From positions 124,001 through 188,000 of the forward strand of contig JALHQW010000005.1 in the NCBI GenBank assembly GCA_022841745.1: a stretch of DNA of 64,000 bases, read 5' to 3'. This document shows positions 10,101 to 17,947 of this stretch, in pieces. How positions within the stretch are numbered: position 1 is the first letter of the stretch; every line of letters begins with the position of its first letter. The notes beneath the pieces were generated by a model, which saw only the letters and a program-made list of their open reading frames with translations, was not told where the DNA came from and made no database searches. The DNA is from Saprospiraceae bacterium. Its GTDB lineage: Bacteria; Bacteroidota; Bacteroidia; Chitinophagales; Saprospiraceae. The position numbers and the translations under genes were made by a program.

Positions 10101-10593
10101 CTGGAACCACAACAATGGCTACTTGGTCGAAAAATACGTCGTGGAACGTTCAACCGATGGCATTGAATTCAGGGACATAAGTGAACAGGTTTCTAAGGGC
10201 GGCCAAAGCAAGGAAGTTTACGAAGACTTTGACCTTGAACCTGCTACTGGTGACAACTTCTATAGGTTAAGGATTGTAAACTCAGACGGCAGTTTCTCTT
10301 ATTCAGCAGTACAAAAAGTCAATTTCTTGGACGTGGTGGATTACACCATTTTCCCAAACCCTGCAAGCAGTTTTGCAAAGCTAAACCTCGAAACGATGGT
10401 GGGCAATAAGGATATCACCATTACCATTTTCAACAACCTCGGGTTACAGGTTAAGCAAATCGAGCTGGACGAAATTTGGAGTAAGCACTATCAAATGGAC
10501 ATCCGGGACCTGCAAGAAGGCCACTACACTGTTTGGTTGAATGTGCCGGGCAAGCGGCCAATCGCCAAAAAGTTGATGGTGGGAAAATTGTAG
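7153..10593 (+). CDS. Mosaic T9SS-sorted surface protein with two choice-of-anchor-A-like domains (paralogue 1)
   Basis: A secreted protein of 1,146 residues. After a signal peptide with a long basic front (ends SSYSQ, about residue 45) come two related domains, about 48-345 and 350-590. Each begins with an NYLFF/NYVLL strand, then GD-V and FSGTIY/FNGTVY, then FVIN segments. The second ends with GTILAPTGSVEY and GGIVAKNI, as in choice-of-anchor A family domains. Next are an Asp-rich, thrombospondin-3-like CNDGNPNTVND module (about 595-650), a Cys-rich module with SVTFPTGNGCVNVTSC, a module with CYLRCTRRAGC, and a short beta-module before ENxTVNV. The T9SS type A sorting domain occupies about 1065-1146 (YTIFPNPA). 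The C-terminal half is shared with the genes at 13532 and 17948. It ends at a clear hairpin. Role: probably adhesin or matrix protein; not demonstrated. Confidence 0.9.
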   Translation: MIKHSFTRINTIKSKAKASFEKTRIIGLLLMSLFTLLCVSSYSQTTIGGVNMGNLTNYLFFFADGSTDANWQGATKGFAGDVAVDGLQAKERTSGGVPFSGTIYTNDNNLSAWASIVDQNDPGQVNPAQAFGVTNQISRISNLEADLSTAFSQINARPTSAGFSSVSSTSLNGLNKQNGVAETFVINITSGLQVSSKINITGDAGDVFILRWDSDGNPNNGYQGQTKFQSGGAVVPLGGLKPSNFINVAGDINSSGGGSAPAAPYPQGPRFNNGTGNLVTNAANFSGGGYFTGYWLTTGNPTNGESSSMSNGIFVGGWYTTAKKFSLTSGTSGVYVAPNLPPPPNNSCLGEAANYVLLGLQGGSVSINSGTNLIGDIGYSAGVTSSTNQKLGDDGQFNGTVYVHGSVNQFSFASQNFLPSGGIVQNNAAQNTRLNQANASAVSASASFAALPPNVVFGALNDNDSKTINRTGNVTVVRIASLNYKEDQLTLVGQPGQNDAFVINVLGNFEFSGSKIVLQNVSPNMVVFNFPNASTIYLNKASNIFNGTILAPTGSVEYHNPAVFNGGIVAKNITLHSDFNITKKPLQIPCTSCLDNDADGVCNDQDCKPDNPAFPAAPGSPCNDGNPNTVNDVVQFDGCSCAGNTVVDCTVTGGVCAGCDALMSVTFPTGNGCVNVTSCKALSNVVVRTQNGAEVKFDNLSAFSQSFCSPDGSPIIRVWVKSGCFESGDGSGYGRRFDKPASCVPVVICDNVTLGGTIGFGTDCSSAVQYCPANGPAPIIGNCISPTGGTGNLEIIWLKSTSSCTFPTTTAAQIMAGLDPHWSIIPGVTGLTLNPGNVTQKTCYLRCTRRAGCSTYIESNIISLELAPNCGGGNTPDCNNIIITTGIGVVNVSGIAGSPVTSVQISNANLQEVVNCLGTCASPTASFPLPAGTYFVKVKYHNAAYEVICEKNQTVNVASALAGSQAEGLDFGAAKADELTTLFWNHNNGYLVEKYVVERSTDGIEFRDISEQVSKGGQSKEVYEDFDLEPATGDNFYRLRIVNSDGSFSYSAVQKVNFLDVVDYTIFPNPASSFAKLNLETMVGNKDITITIFNNLGLQVKQIELDEIWSKHYQMDIRDLQEGHYTVWLNVPGKRPIAKKLMVGKL
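9097..9382 (+). repeat. Near-identical Cys-rich module DNA, copy 1
   Basis: By eye this segment differs from 15059-15344 at only a handful of positions; the first ~155 bp show about seven differences, and there are identical runs of roughly 40 and 60 bp. The rest of the two genes is much more diverged. It encodes the SVTFPTGNGCVNVTSC module. Confidence 0.8.
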
Positions 10594-10673
10594 AATGCCT
10601 TGAGCAAATTCTCTTCGGGGTAATACTATTCCCTATGTGAGCAATTGCATAACAAGGCATAATTCAAATTTTG

Positions 10674-10704
10674 GAAGCCGATACTGTAAAATAGTATCGG
10701 CTTC
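10674..10704 (+). terminator. Terminator hairpin after paralogue 1
   Basis: A perfect 12-bp stem (10674-10685 with 10693-10704) and a 7-nt loop lie 80 bp past the stop codon. The following TTCAATAAAA is only weakly U-rich, so termination may be imperfect. Confidence 0.6.
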
Positions 10705-10729
10705 TTCAATAAAAATGTCTGTTAAATTT

Positions 10730-10757
10730 TTGTTTTTTACCGGAATAATTACCTTTG
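10730..10757 (+). promoter_or_regulatory. Bacteroidota-type promoter for the cotH-like gene
   Basis: TTG (10730-10732), 17 nt, then TACCTTTG (10750-10757). Predicted start near 10764, about 140 nt before the ATG at 10907. It follows directly on the upstream terminator, so it opens a new transcription unit. Confidence 0.6.
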
Positions 10758-10906
10758 TTTAAATTTCATCTCACTTCATCTTTTTTTGAATGCTTGACAG
10801 GCGCATTTAATAAGCATTCCACTAGCTGGTCTTACCATTAAATATTACTGGTCTCATCACGTTGCAGCTACCCCTGCTTACTGTTTAACCAAACTTGCAT
10901 TACGTG

Positions 10907-13360
10907 ATGCACACTGCAAAAACCATTTTTTTGGGTATTTTCTTGACCGTTTCTTGCCGCCTCATCGGCCAGAACGGCACTAGTTTGTTCGACAACTCCG
11001 TCGTGCACGAGCTGCGTTTTTATTTTACGGAAGAAAACTTCTGGGATAGCCTTTCGCACAACTGGGAGGAGTACCATGATGACAGCGGGGTGGACATACC
11101 TTACCTCCATGCTACCTTGCTGCTGGACGGCGTCCAGCTCGACTCAGTGGGCTTCCGGCAAAAAGGATTGTCGTCGCACTGGGCATCCTCAAAGCTCAAA
11201 AAACCGTTCAAAGTGGACCTAAACGAGTTCGTGACTGGTCAAAACTTTGAAGGCATCAAGAAATTCAGCCTCCACAATGGTGCCTGCGACCCAGGCATGA
11301 TGAGGGATTTTGTTGGCTATAACGTCCTGCGCACGGCAGGGGTACGCGCACCAAGGGTCTCTTTTTGTAGGCTCTACCTCAATGACGAATACTGGGGGCT
11401 TTACGGAATCATCGAACAGATTGACAAGACTTTCACTGATGCCAACTTCGACAATGACGGCACTTTAATCAAAAATATTGGGTGGACAGAGCTTGACTGG
11501 GTAGGTGATTCCATTGAAATCTATCAGAAAGATTTTCAGTTGAAAACCAATGAAGATACTTATGATTGGGGCAGTTTTCTCAATTTCATGGACGTGGTCA
11601 ACAACAGTTCTGACGACGAATTCCCGGCTGCCATCCAAAAAGTTTTCGACGTGGATTTGTACCTGCACGTACTTGCTGCTGATATCATGACCAATAATTG
11701 GGACAGCTATATTGACAACGAGCGCAATTTTTACCTCTACGATGAGCCATCCGGCAAGCAGTTCCATTGGATTCCCTGGGATTATAACCTAAGTATGGGC
11801 GGAGATTTCCCGACTGGCGGCAATCCTTTCCCACCCTTCGACAGCAGTTGCTATATTCAGGCTAATTTCTCCCACCTGCAGTTCGATAGTACCTTCATGC
11901 TGACGAACCATACCTTGCCCGCCGCCGATTATGTGGAGTGGGATTTTGGATTTGGGCAGACTTCCAATCTTTTCAATCCAACCGCAACCTTCGAAGCCCA
12001 AGGCGAAAGGACAATCTGTCTCACCGCCTACCGAAACGAAGGCAATCAAGTCTGCCAGAACAGGCGGTGCCAAAAATTCGATTTGTCCTTCAACCCGGGC
12101 CAATGCGAAACCATCCTGAATGGTTCTTGCCCCTACCCTGCTACCGACCCGATTTTCCAGAAAGTGGCCCAACAGGACAGCTATTGTTGCGAGGACGAAT
12201 GGGATGCAGTTTGTGCTTTGCAGTATTACGAAATCCTGCAAAACCCGCCCAATTATGGGAGCATTGGCAGCCCAGGAGTGGAATATGACCTGAACTTCCC
12301 GCTCCTGCTCGACGATACTTCTAAAATCTTGGTTCACAGGCTGTTGCAAGTGTCGGCTTTTCGCAAGCGATACCTTGACATCTGCTGCTTGATGATGGCA
12401 AAGAACTTCAACAAAGACCGGCTTTTCCCTATGATTGATGGCCAGCGGGACTTGATACGGCCGCATATTTATGAAGACCCCAATTATGTGTTTACCAAGG
12501 ATTATTTTGAGTATGACCTTGGGAATGGAACAGGTGGCGGCGGTGGTGCCCAAATACCTTCCCTTAAATGGATACTCGACCAGCGTTTCGACCAGGTGGC
12601 GGAAAACCTCGCAAGCACTGGCCACGACTGCTCCAAAGCATTTTCGCCCATTGGCTGGCAGGGTGTGGTCATCAATGAAATCATGGCCAGCAATAGCGAT
12701 GAAAGCGGAATAGCCGACCCTGATGGGGAATATGACGATTGGATTGAGCTTTTCAACAACACCAATCAGGCTATAGACCTCAAGAATTTTTACCTGACCG
12801 ATACCACAGGATTCCGACTTAAATGGACTTTCCCCTTTGGATCTGTCATTGCACCCAATGGCTACCTTATCGTCTGGGCGGATAAAGACGAGGACCAGCA
12901 GGGCATACATGCCAATTTCAAATTATCGGCTCAAGGCGAAGAACTCATGCTGAGTCATGAGGATGGGACGGTCATAGATGTGGTCAGCTATTTTCAACAG
13001 GAAGAAAACACCTCTTACGCCCGTGTGCCAAATGGCACTGGCAATTTGATCCCTCAATACCCAACATTTAATGGGAACAACAACATAACCGATGTTGCTG
13101 AATTGAACGACAACAAAGGTTCATTCCATGTTTACCCGAACCCAGCTCGTGATTTTATAATTGTTGAGTTATTTAATGAAGCAACTGAACCAGCTACCAT
13201 TACGCTATGCAATTTGCTTGGCGAAGTGATTGAACTCGGAACGAAAATTTCCTCAACTAAGCAGCGATTTTCGACAGCTGGATTAACAAGTGGCGTATAT
13301 TTTATTGAATCAAGGCAGGAGAAATCCATGACCGTAAAACGAGTATTAATTCAGCATTGA
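10907..13360 (+). CDS. Secreted CotH-family kinase with lamin-tail domain and T9SS sorting domain
   Basis: CotH proteins are atypical protein kinases. Here the fold carries a signal peptide (ends RLIGQ) and a T9SS type A sorting domain (about 735-817, FHVYPNPA), so it should act outside the cell. The kinase core spans about 30-300, with VGFRQKGLSS, then NWDSY (D266) and RNFYLY. The metal-binding motif IPWDYN (D292) follows 26 residues after D266, close to the spacing in Bacillus CotH. A PKD-like segment (VEWDFGFG) and a Cys-rich CCEDEWDAVC motif are inserted after D292. Core-like helices then resume (RKRYLDICCLMM). A lamin-tail domain follows at about 583-700 (VVINEIMASN, DDWIELFN). I chose ATG 10907 over an upstream TTG at 10895. 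The next gene starts 171 bp downstream with no terminator between, so they may be co-transcribed. The substrate is unknown. Confidence 0.88.
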   Translation: MHTAKTIFLGIFLTVSCRLIGQNGTSLFDNSVVHELRFYFTEENFWDSLSHNWEEYHDDSGVDIPYLHATLLLDGVQLDSVGFRQKGLSSHWASSKLKKPFKVDLNEFVTGQNFEGIKKFSLHNGACDPGMMRDFVGYNVLRTAGVRAPRVSFCRLYLNDEYWGLYGIIEQIDKTFTDANFDNDGTLIKNIGWTELDWVGDSIEIYQKDFQLKTNEDTYDWGSFLNFMDVVNNSSDDEFPAAIQKVFDVDLYLHVLAADIMTNNWDSYIDNERNFYLYDEPSGKQFHWIPWDYNLSMGGDFPTGGNPFPPFDSSCYIQANFSHLQFDSTFMLTNHTLPAADYVEWDFGFGQTSNLFNPTATFEAQGERTICLTAYRNEGNQVCQNRRCQKFDLSFNPGQCETILNGSCPYPATDPIFQKVAQQDSYCCEDEWDAVCALQYYEILQNPPNYGSIGSPGVEYDLNFPLLLDDTSKILVHRLLQVSAFRKRYLDICCLMMAKNFNKDRLFPMIDGQRDLIRPHIYEDPNYVFTKDYFEYDLGNGTGGGGGAQIPSLKWILDQRFDQVAENLASTGHDCSKAFSPIGWQGVVINEIMASNSDESGIADPDGEYDDWIELFNNTNQAIDLKNFYLTDTTGFRLKWTFPFGSVIAPNGYLIVWADKDEDQQGIHANFKLSAQGEELMLSHEDGTVIDVVSYFQQEENTSYARVPNGTGNLIPQYPTFNGNNNITDVAELNDNKGSFHVYPNPARDFIIVELFNEATEPATITLCNLLGEVIELGTKISSTKQRFSTAGLTSGVYFIESRQEKSMTVKRVLIQH

Positions 13361-13531
13361 GTATAAAGAAGTATTATAAAACATCAATTTCTTTTAAAGG
13401 TCTCACTTAAAAAAACATTAAGTATTTAGATTTTAACTGGTCTCCAACATAAGGAATCATTGAACTTTCAAAGGCAAGGTGCAACACCTTCCAATGGGGG
13501 ACTTATTTTTATTAACCAAATTCTTATTGAC

Positions 13532-16500
13532 ATGAATTGCAATTTTAAACCTACCATTCGGGGATTGATAGTCCTCGTACTTGCCCTTGGTATGGGATTT
13601 CCATTATCGGCACTAAATGTATGGCCGGATGGGAATAACCAAGAGGCGGGATGCCTTTACGAGTTATCGAAAATCACTCGAAATGCAGCCGATTTGGACT
13701 TGAACATCGAGCTTATGATGACCGAGGATTGTTGTGAAGACAGCAAGCCAGTGAAATCCACTTTTAAGTACACTGGCCAAGGATGCAGTGCTTCCAACAA
13801 CAACCAGGGTAGCGATAAGTGGTATTGTCAAAGTTCTGGCGGAGGCCTTAACGGGAACGCTACTGTTTACATTAAAGCAGGCGAAGAGGAGAATGGTTCA
13901 GGCGATGCCTTCTTTGCAGGTACTGTCGCATTGAATGGAACATTCACCATTGATGCAGGAACCGCAGGTGAGGATAAACTCCCTTCCAACACCTATTTCA
14001 ACATTTACGCAAGCCAAGGAGGTGCCCTACTTCAGCGGTTAAAAATCCATACCTCCTGTTCTACTCCAATCGTTATGGGCGACCAATTTGGTAGCTTGAT
14101 TTGGGAGGCTATCGAATTTGAAGATGGTTCTACCTGTGCACCTCCAGTGCCAGACGAAGTTTGCCCTACACCCATCATCAATGTACCAGGTGGCCAGAAA
14201 TGTGCTGGTGCGCCATTGGTGTTCTCGGCCCCTGATTTGGGCTATCCTTGCTTGACCTATGTATGGGATTTCGGCCCAACTGCCAACCCACCCGTTGCTG
14301 TCGGCTTAGGCCCACACACGGTCGTGTTTAGCACAACAGGTGCTAAGACCGTCAAATTGAGCATTGACAACGGCTGTACCAACGATAACGGCTCTGGCTC
14401 CGGTAGCTCTGGCTCTGGTTCCAACGGCTCCGGCTCTGGCGGAACTGGCACTAATGGATCTGGCTCTGGTGGCTCTGGCTCCAATGGGTCAGGTTCTGGT
14501 AGCTCTGGTTCGGGTTCAGGCTCTAACTCCGGCGGTCAGGGTGTTATTTGCTCTGGCAACAATGGTAGCAGCGGCTCTGGTAGTTCTGGTTCTGGCTCAG
14601 GCGGTTCAGGTGGCTCTGGCTCCACTGGTTCAGGCGGCTCTACTGGTTCAGGCGGCTCTGGTTCAGGCGGCTCTGGTTCAGGTAGCTCTGGCAGCACTGG
14701 TTCAAGCAACGACAGCCCATGCGGTGGCGTGAATGGTAGTGGTTCCACTGGTTCAGGCGGCTCAGGTTCCACTGGTTCAGGCGGCTCAGGTTCCACTGGT
14801 TCAGGCGGCTCAGGCTCCACTGGTTCTGGTGGTTCTGGTTCAGGTTCCACAGGCTCCGGCTCAGGTAGCTCTGGCACTGGTGACTGCTTCTGCATCGAGT
14901 GCCGTGAAACCACAACCGTGACAATTACAGTTGAAAATTGCAGCCCATGCGCCAACCCTGTTGCGCCAGGTACGGCATGCAACGACGGCAACCCGAACAC
15001 GGTGAACGATGTAATACAGGCTGATGGCTGCAATTGTGCAGGTAACACTCCCGTCGTTTGTACGGTTACTGGTGGAGTTTGCGATGGATGTGACGCCTTG
15101 ATGTCGGTTACTTTCCCAACAGGTAATGGTTGTGTAAATGTTACTTCCTGTAAAGCCCTTTCCAATGTAGTCGTTAGGACACAGAACGGGGCAGAAGTGA
15201 AGTTTGATAACCTTTCAGCCAATTCTCAATCATTTTGCTCGCCTGACGGTTCGCCGATTATTAGGGTCTGGGTCAAGTCAGGATGTTTTCAGAGTGGAGA
15301 CGGCCCTGGCTATGGCAGAAGATTTGATAAACCAGCTACTTGTGGCCCAGTTGACCCCTGCGCCAACCAAGGCGGTGACACTGATGGCGATGGCGTATGC
15401 AACAACCAGGACTGCCAACCCAACAACCCGGCGTTCCCGGCAACACCAGGCTCACCTTGCAACGACGGCAACCCGAACACCACCAATGATGTGGTTACGG
15501 CCAATGGATGTGGATGCGTAGGCACGCCTCCGAACCCATGCGCCAACCAAGGCGGCGATACTGATGGAGATGGCGTTTGCAACAACCAGGATTGCCAACC
15601 CAACAACCCGGCGTTCCCGGCCACGCCTGGCACACCTTGCAACGATGGCAATCCGAATACCCAAAACGATGTGGTAACCGCCAATGGCTGCGGTTGTGCC
15701 GGCACACCTGTGTCCACCTGTAACGTGACCGTAAATGGTTGCGTGATTAAAATCACTGGCCTTAACGCCTCCAGCAGTGCCAAGATCTTCAACAGCAACT
15801 GGCAAATCATCTTTGACTGCAATCCTTGGACTGGCAATGCATGCGGAAGTAATATAAGCTTTACTGTTCCAGCCAATGGTACTTACTGGGTACAGGCCTG
15901 CGGCAGCACTACTGCTTACACCGTTTCTGGCTGCACGCCTAACCCTTGCGCCAACCAAGGCGGTGACTCCGACGGCGACGGCGTTTGCAACAACCAAGAT
16001 TGCCAGCCCAACAACCCGGCGTTCCCGGCCACACCTGGCACTCCTTGCAACGACGGCAACCCGAACACCATCAACGATGTGGTTACAGCCAATGGATGCG
16101 GTTGTGCAGGTACGCCACCGAACCCCTGCGCCAACCAAGGCGGTGACTCAGATGGCGACGGCGTCTGCAACAACCAGGACTGCCAGCCAAACAACCCGGC
16201 TTTCCCGGCGACACCTGGCACTTCCTGCAACGACGGCAACCCGAACACCATCAACGATGTAGTGCAGCCGGGTGGTTGTAGCTGCGCTGGAACACCCGTT
16301 TCGGCTTGCGACAATATCACCAATGGTGGCACTATCGGTTTTGGGGCTAACTGTGCTAACGCTTTTCAACATTGCCCGACTAATGGCCCGGCACCTGCTA
16401 TCAGCAACTGCACTTCCCCATCGGGTGGTTCTGGCATGATGGAGACGGTTTGGCTCAAGAGCACAACGTCTTGCAATTATCCTACGACAAACATCACCCA

Positions 16501-17506
16501 GATTACAGCTGGACTGGACCCACATTGGGTGATCATCCCAGGTGCGACCGGCCTGACCTACAACCCAGGCAACGTGACGCAGAACACCTGCTACCTGCGC
16601 TGCACACGCCGGGCTGGATGCCCAGTGTACATTGAGTCCAATATCATTTCACTGACCATCGCACCAAACTGCGGCGGCAACAGCGGAACGCCCAACTGTG
16701 CGAATATTGGCATAGCTACCCAACCGGGCAAAATTGTGGTCTCTGGCCTTGGTGGCGTCCCCGTCACTTCTATCCAGGTGTTCAATTCAGCTTGGCAGAC
16801 CTTGGTCAACTGCTTTGGCAACTGTCCTTCCCCTACTGCCACTTATAATGTTCCTGCGGGCACTTATTACGTGAAAGTGAAGTTCTACACTGCCAACTAC
16901 CAGTTCGTATGCGAGGTGAACCAAACTGTCAGTGTAGCCAATGCGCTCATTGGGGACTTGAACGAGCAGTTCGACTTCATGGCCAAAAAGCAGGAATCGT
17001 TCACCAACCTGGTATGGATGCACAATGGTGGCTACCATGTGGAGCGGTACATCTTGGAGCGTTCGGCCAACGGTGTTGACTTTGAGGTCATTGGAGGCTC
17101 AGATTCGAAGGGTAGCGACGTGAAAGAGCTTTACGAGGACTTTGACCTTGAGCCCCTCACCGGCGACAATTACTACCGGGTGAAGCTGTTGGACATCAAT
17201 GGCATCACTTATTACTCGGATGTACAAAAAGTCCATTTTGCGGAGGTGATTGACTTCACCATCTTCCCGAACCCAGCGAGTGATTTTGCGAAACTCAATT
17301 TGGAGAAGTTGATTGGGCAAGAAAATGCAAGTATCACCATCTTCAACAACTTGGGCCTTCAGGTCAAGCGCATCGAGCTGGACGAAGTCTGGAGCAAATA
17401 CTACCAAGTGGACATCCGTGACATGCACGAAGGCCACTACACTGTTTGGTTGAATGTGCCGGGCAAGCGGCCTATCGCCAAGAAAATGGTAGTCGGCAAG
17501 ATTTAA
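13532..17506 (+). CDS. Mosaic T9SS-sorted surface protein with long Ser/Gly tract (paralogue 2)
   Basis: A secreted protein of 1,324 residues. The start at 13532 puts the signal peptide (MNCNFKPTIRGLIVLVLALG) at the N-terminus; an in-frame ATG 24 codons upstream would hide it. Order: a Cys-containing module beginning KPVKSTFKYTGQGC (about 67-202); a PKD-like domain (about 211-283, YVWDFG); a Ser/Gly-rich tract (about 285-450); a short CFCIEC segment. Then come the Cys-rich module also found in paralogue 1 and four D-x-DGDGVCNNQDC / CNDGNPNT repeats, interrupted by a CNVTVNGCVI module. Next are the CYLRCTRRAGC module, a short beta-module and a T9SS type A sorting domain (about 1241-1324). No promoter or terminator is visible in the 171 bp before it, so it probably shares a transcript with the CotH-like kinase. 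The Ser/Gly tract is a plausible kinase target (inference). Confidence 0.88.
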   Translation: MNCNFKPTIRGLIVLVLALGMGFPLSALNVWPDGNNQEAGCLYELSKITRNAADLDLNIELMMTEDCCEDSKPVKSTFKYTGQGCSASNNNQGSDKWYCQSSGGGLNGNATVYIKAGEEENGSGDAFFAGTVALNGTFTIDAGTAGEDKLPSNTYFNIYASQGGALLQRLKIHTSCSTPIVMGDQFGSLIWEAIEFEDGSTCAPPVPDEVCPTPIINVPGGQKCAGAPLVFSAPDLGYPCLTYVWDFGPTANPPVAVGLGPHTVVFSTTGAKTVKLSIDNGCTNDNGSGSGSSGSGSNGSGSGGTGTNGSGSGGSGSNGSGSGSSGSGSGSNSGGQGVICSGNNGSSGSGSSGSGSGGSGGSGSTGSGGSTGSGGSGSGGSGSGSSGSTGSSNDSPCGGVNGSGSTGSGGSGSTGSGGSGSTGSGGSGSTGSGGSGSGSTGSGSGSSGTGDCFCIECRETTTVTITVENCSPCANPVAPGTACNDGNPNTVNDVIQADGCNCAGNTPVVCTVTGGVCDGCDALMSVTFPTGNGCVNVTSCKALSNVVVRTQNGAEVKFDNLSANSQSFCSPDGSPIIRVWVKSGCFQSGDGPGYGRRFDKPATCGPVDPCANQGGDTDGDGVCNNQDCQPNNPAFPATPGSPCNDGNPNTTNDVVTANGCGCVGTPPNPCANQGGDTDGDGVCNNQDCQPNNPAFPATPGTPCNDGNPNTQNDVVTANGCGCAGTPVSTCNVTVNGCVIKITGLNASSSAKIFNSNWQIIFDCNPWTGNACGSNISFTVPANGTYWVQACGSTTAYTVSGCTPNPCANQGGDSDGDGVCNNQDCQPNNPAFPATPGTPCNDGNPNTINDVVTANGCGCAGTPPNPCANQGGDSDGDGVCNNQDCQPNNPAFPATPGTSCNDGNPNTINDVVQPGGCSCAGTPVSACDNITNGGTIGFGANCANAFQHCPTNGPAPAISNCTSPSGGSGMMETVWLKSTTSCNYPTTNITQITAGLDPHWVIIPGATGLTYNPGNVTQNTCYLRCTRRAGCPVYIESNIISLTIAPNCGGNSGTPNCANIGIATQPGKIVVSGLGGVPVTSIQVFNSAWQTLVNCFGNCPSPTATYNVPAGTYYVKVKFYTANYQFVCEVNQTVSVANALIGDLNEQFDFMAKKQESFTNLVWMHNGGYHVERYILERSANGVDFEVIGGSDSKGSDVKELYEDFDLEPLTGDNYYRVKLLDINGITYYSDVQKVHFAEVIDFTIFPNPASDFAKLNLEKLIGQENASITIFNNLGLQVKRIELDEVWSKYYQVDIRDMHEGHYTVWLNVPGKRPIAKKMVVGKI
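14386..14880 (+). repeat. Ser/Gly-coding low-complexity tract
   Basis: About 165 codons made almost entirely of Ser and Gly with occasional Thr and Asn, interrupted by two short Cys-containing islands (VICSGNN and SPCGGVN). Within it 14741-14836 is a 24-bp tandem repeat of about four units (GGTTCCACTGGTTCAGGCGG plus CTCA), encoding GSTGSGGS. The tract is prone to length change and assembly collapse. Confidence 0.9.
15059..15344 (+). repeat. Near-identical Cys-rich module DNA, copy 2
   Basis: Partner of 9097-9382. High nucleotide identity, including at third codon positions, suggests recent duplication or gene conversion rather than only protein-level conservation. Confidence 0.8.
15358..16300 (+). 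repeat. Four ~180-bp Asp-rich repeats in paralogue 2
   Basis: Two tandem pairs (about 15358-15718 and 15947-16300) encode CANQGGDxDGDGVCNNQDC followed by PGTPCNDGNPNT and NGCGCAG. The DxDGDG loop resembles thrombospondin-3/EF-hand-like calcium-binding loops, and six cysteines per unit suggest a disulfide-locked small fold. The same unit occurs six times in the gene at 17948. Confidence 0.85.
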
Positions 17507-17548
17507 AAAAGCCTATTTCAGGTAAGTTAATTTTCAAGCCTGATGTCA

Positions 17549-17590
17549 AGAGAGCCTGGGTCGTAAAAACCTCAGGCTCTCTTTTTTTTT
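17549..17590 (+). terminator. Rho-independent terminator of paralogue 2
   Basis: A perfect 10-bp stem AGAGAGCCTG / CAGGCTCTCT (17549-17558 with 17573-17582) is followed by an unbroken run of T. It lies about 40 bp past the stop codon at 17506. Confidence 0.9.
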
Positions 17591-17666
17591 GCCCATGCTC
17601 CTATGCACAGGCAAGTCCCAATTGTTAACCAATACATGCCAAATGAAAATAAATGATTTTTTAATT

Positions 17667-17695
17667 TTGGAATCTCGTTTGAAAAACTAATTTTG
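17667..17695 (+). promoter_or_regulatory. Bacteroidota-type promoter for paralogue 3
   Basis: TTG (17667-17669), 18 nt, then TAATTTTG (17688-17695), fitting TTG-N17..23-TAnnTTTG. Predicted start near 17702, giving a leader of about 245 nt before ATG 17948. The rest of the 17507-17947 spacer is AT-rich and without genes. Confidence 0.55.
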
Positions 17696-17947
17696 CCCTT
17701 AATCTACATAGCACTCAGAAAAATTAGTTCTTGCCACCTGTCTTAACTATTGCCAGCTGATTTATCCTCTGTTGATATAAGTATATAGCAGAGCCGCCTT
17801 TAAGCCCATTCTTATTTCAAATTAATTGTATGCTAAATCCAATTAATGCATTGCATTGAAATGACTTGCTATGCCCCTTATTTAAGGTAGCAAGTAAATG
17901 TAAATGCGTTAAAAATACCATACGTTTATTAACCAAAATTTCTAATT

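Noticed and set aside
11789-12910. 373-codon minus-strand frame opposite the CotH-like gene
   Set aside because: Long but antisense to a clearly recognisable kinase gene; its translation has no family likeness.
14536-15222. Minus-strand frame reading Pro-Glu-Pro repeats
   Set aside because: It is the reverse complement of the Ser/Gly codons; the sense frame has signal peptide and sorting domain, this one has neither.
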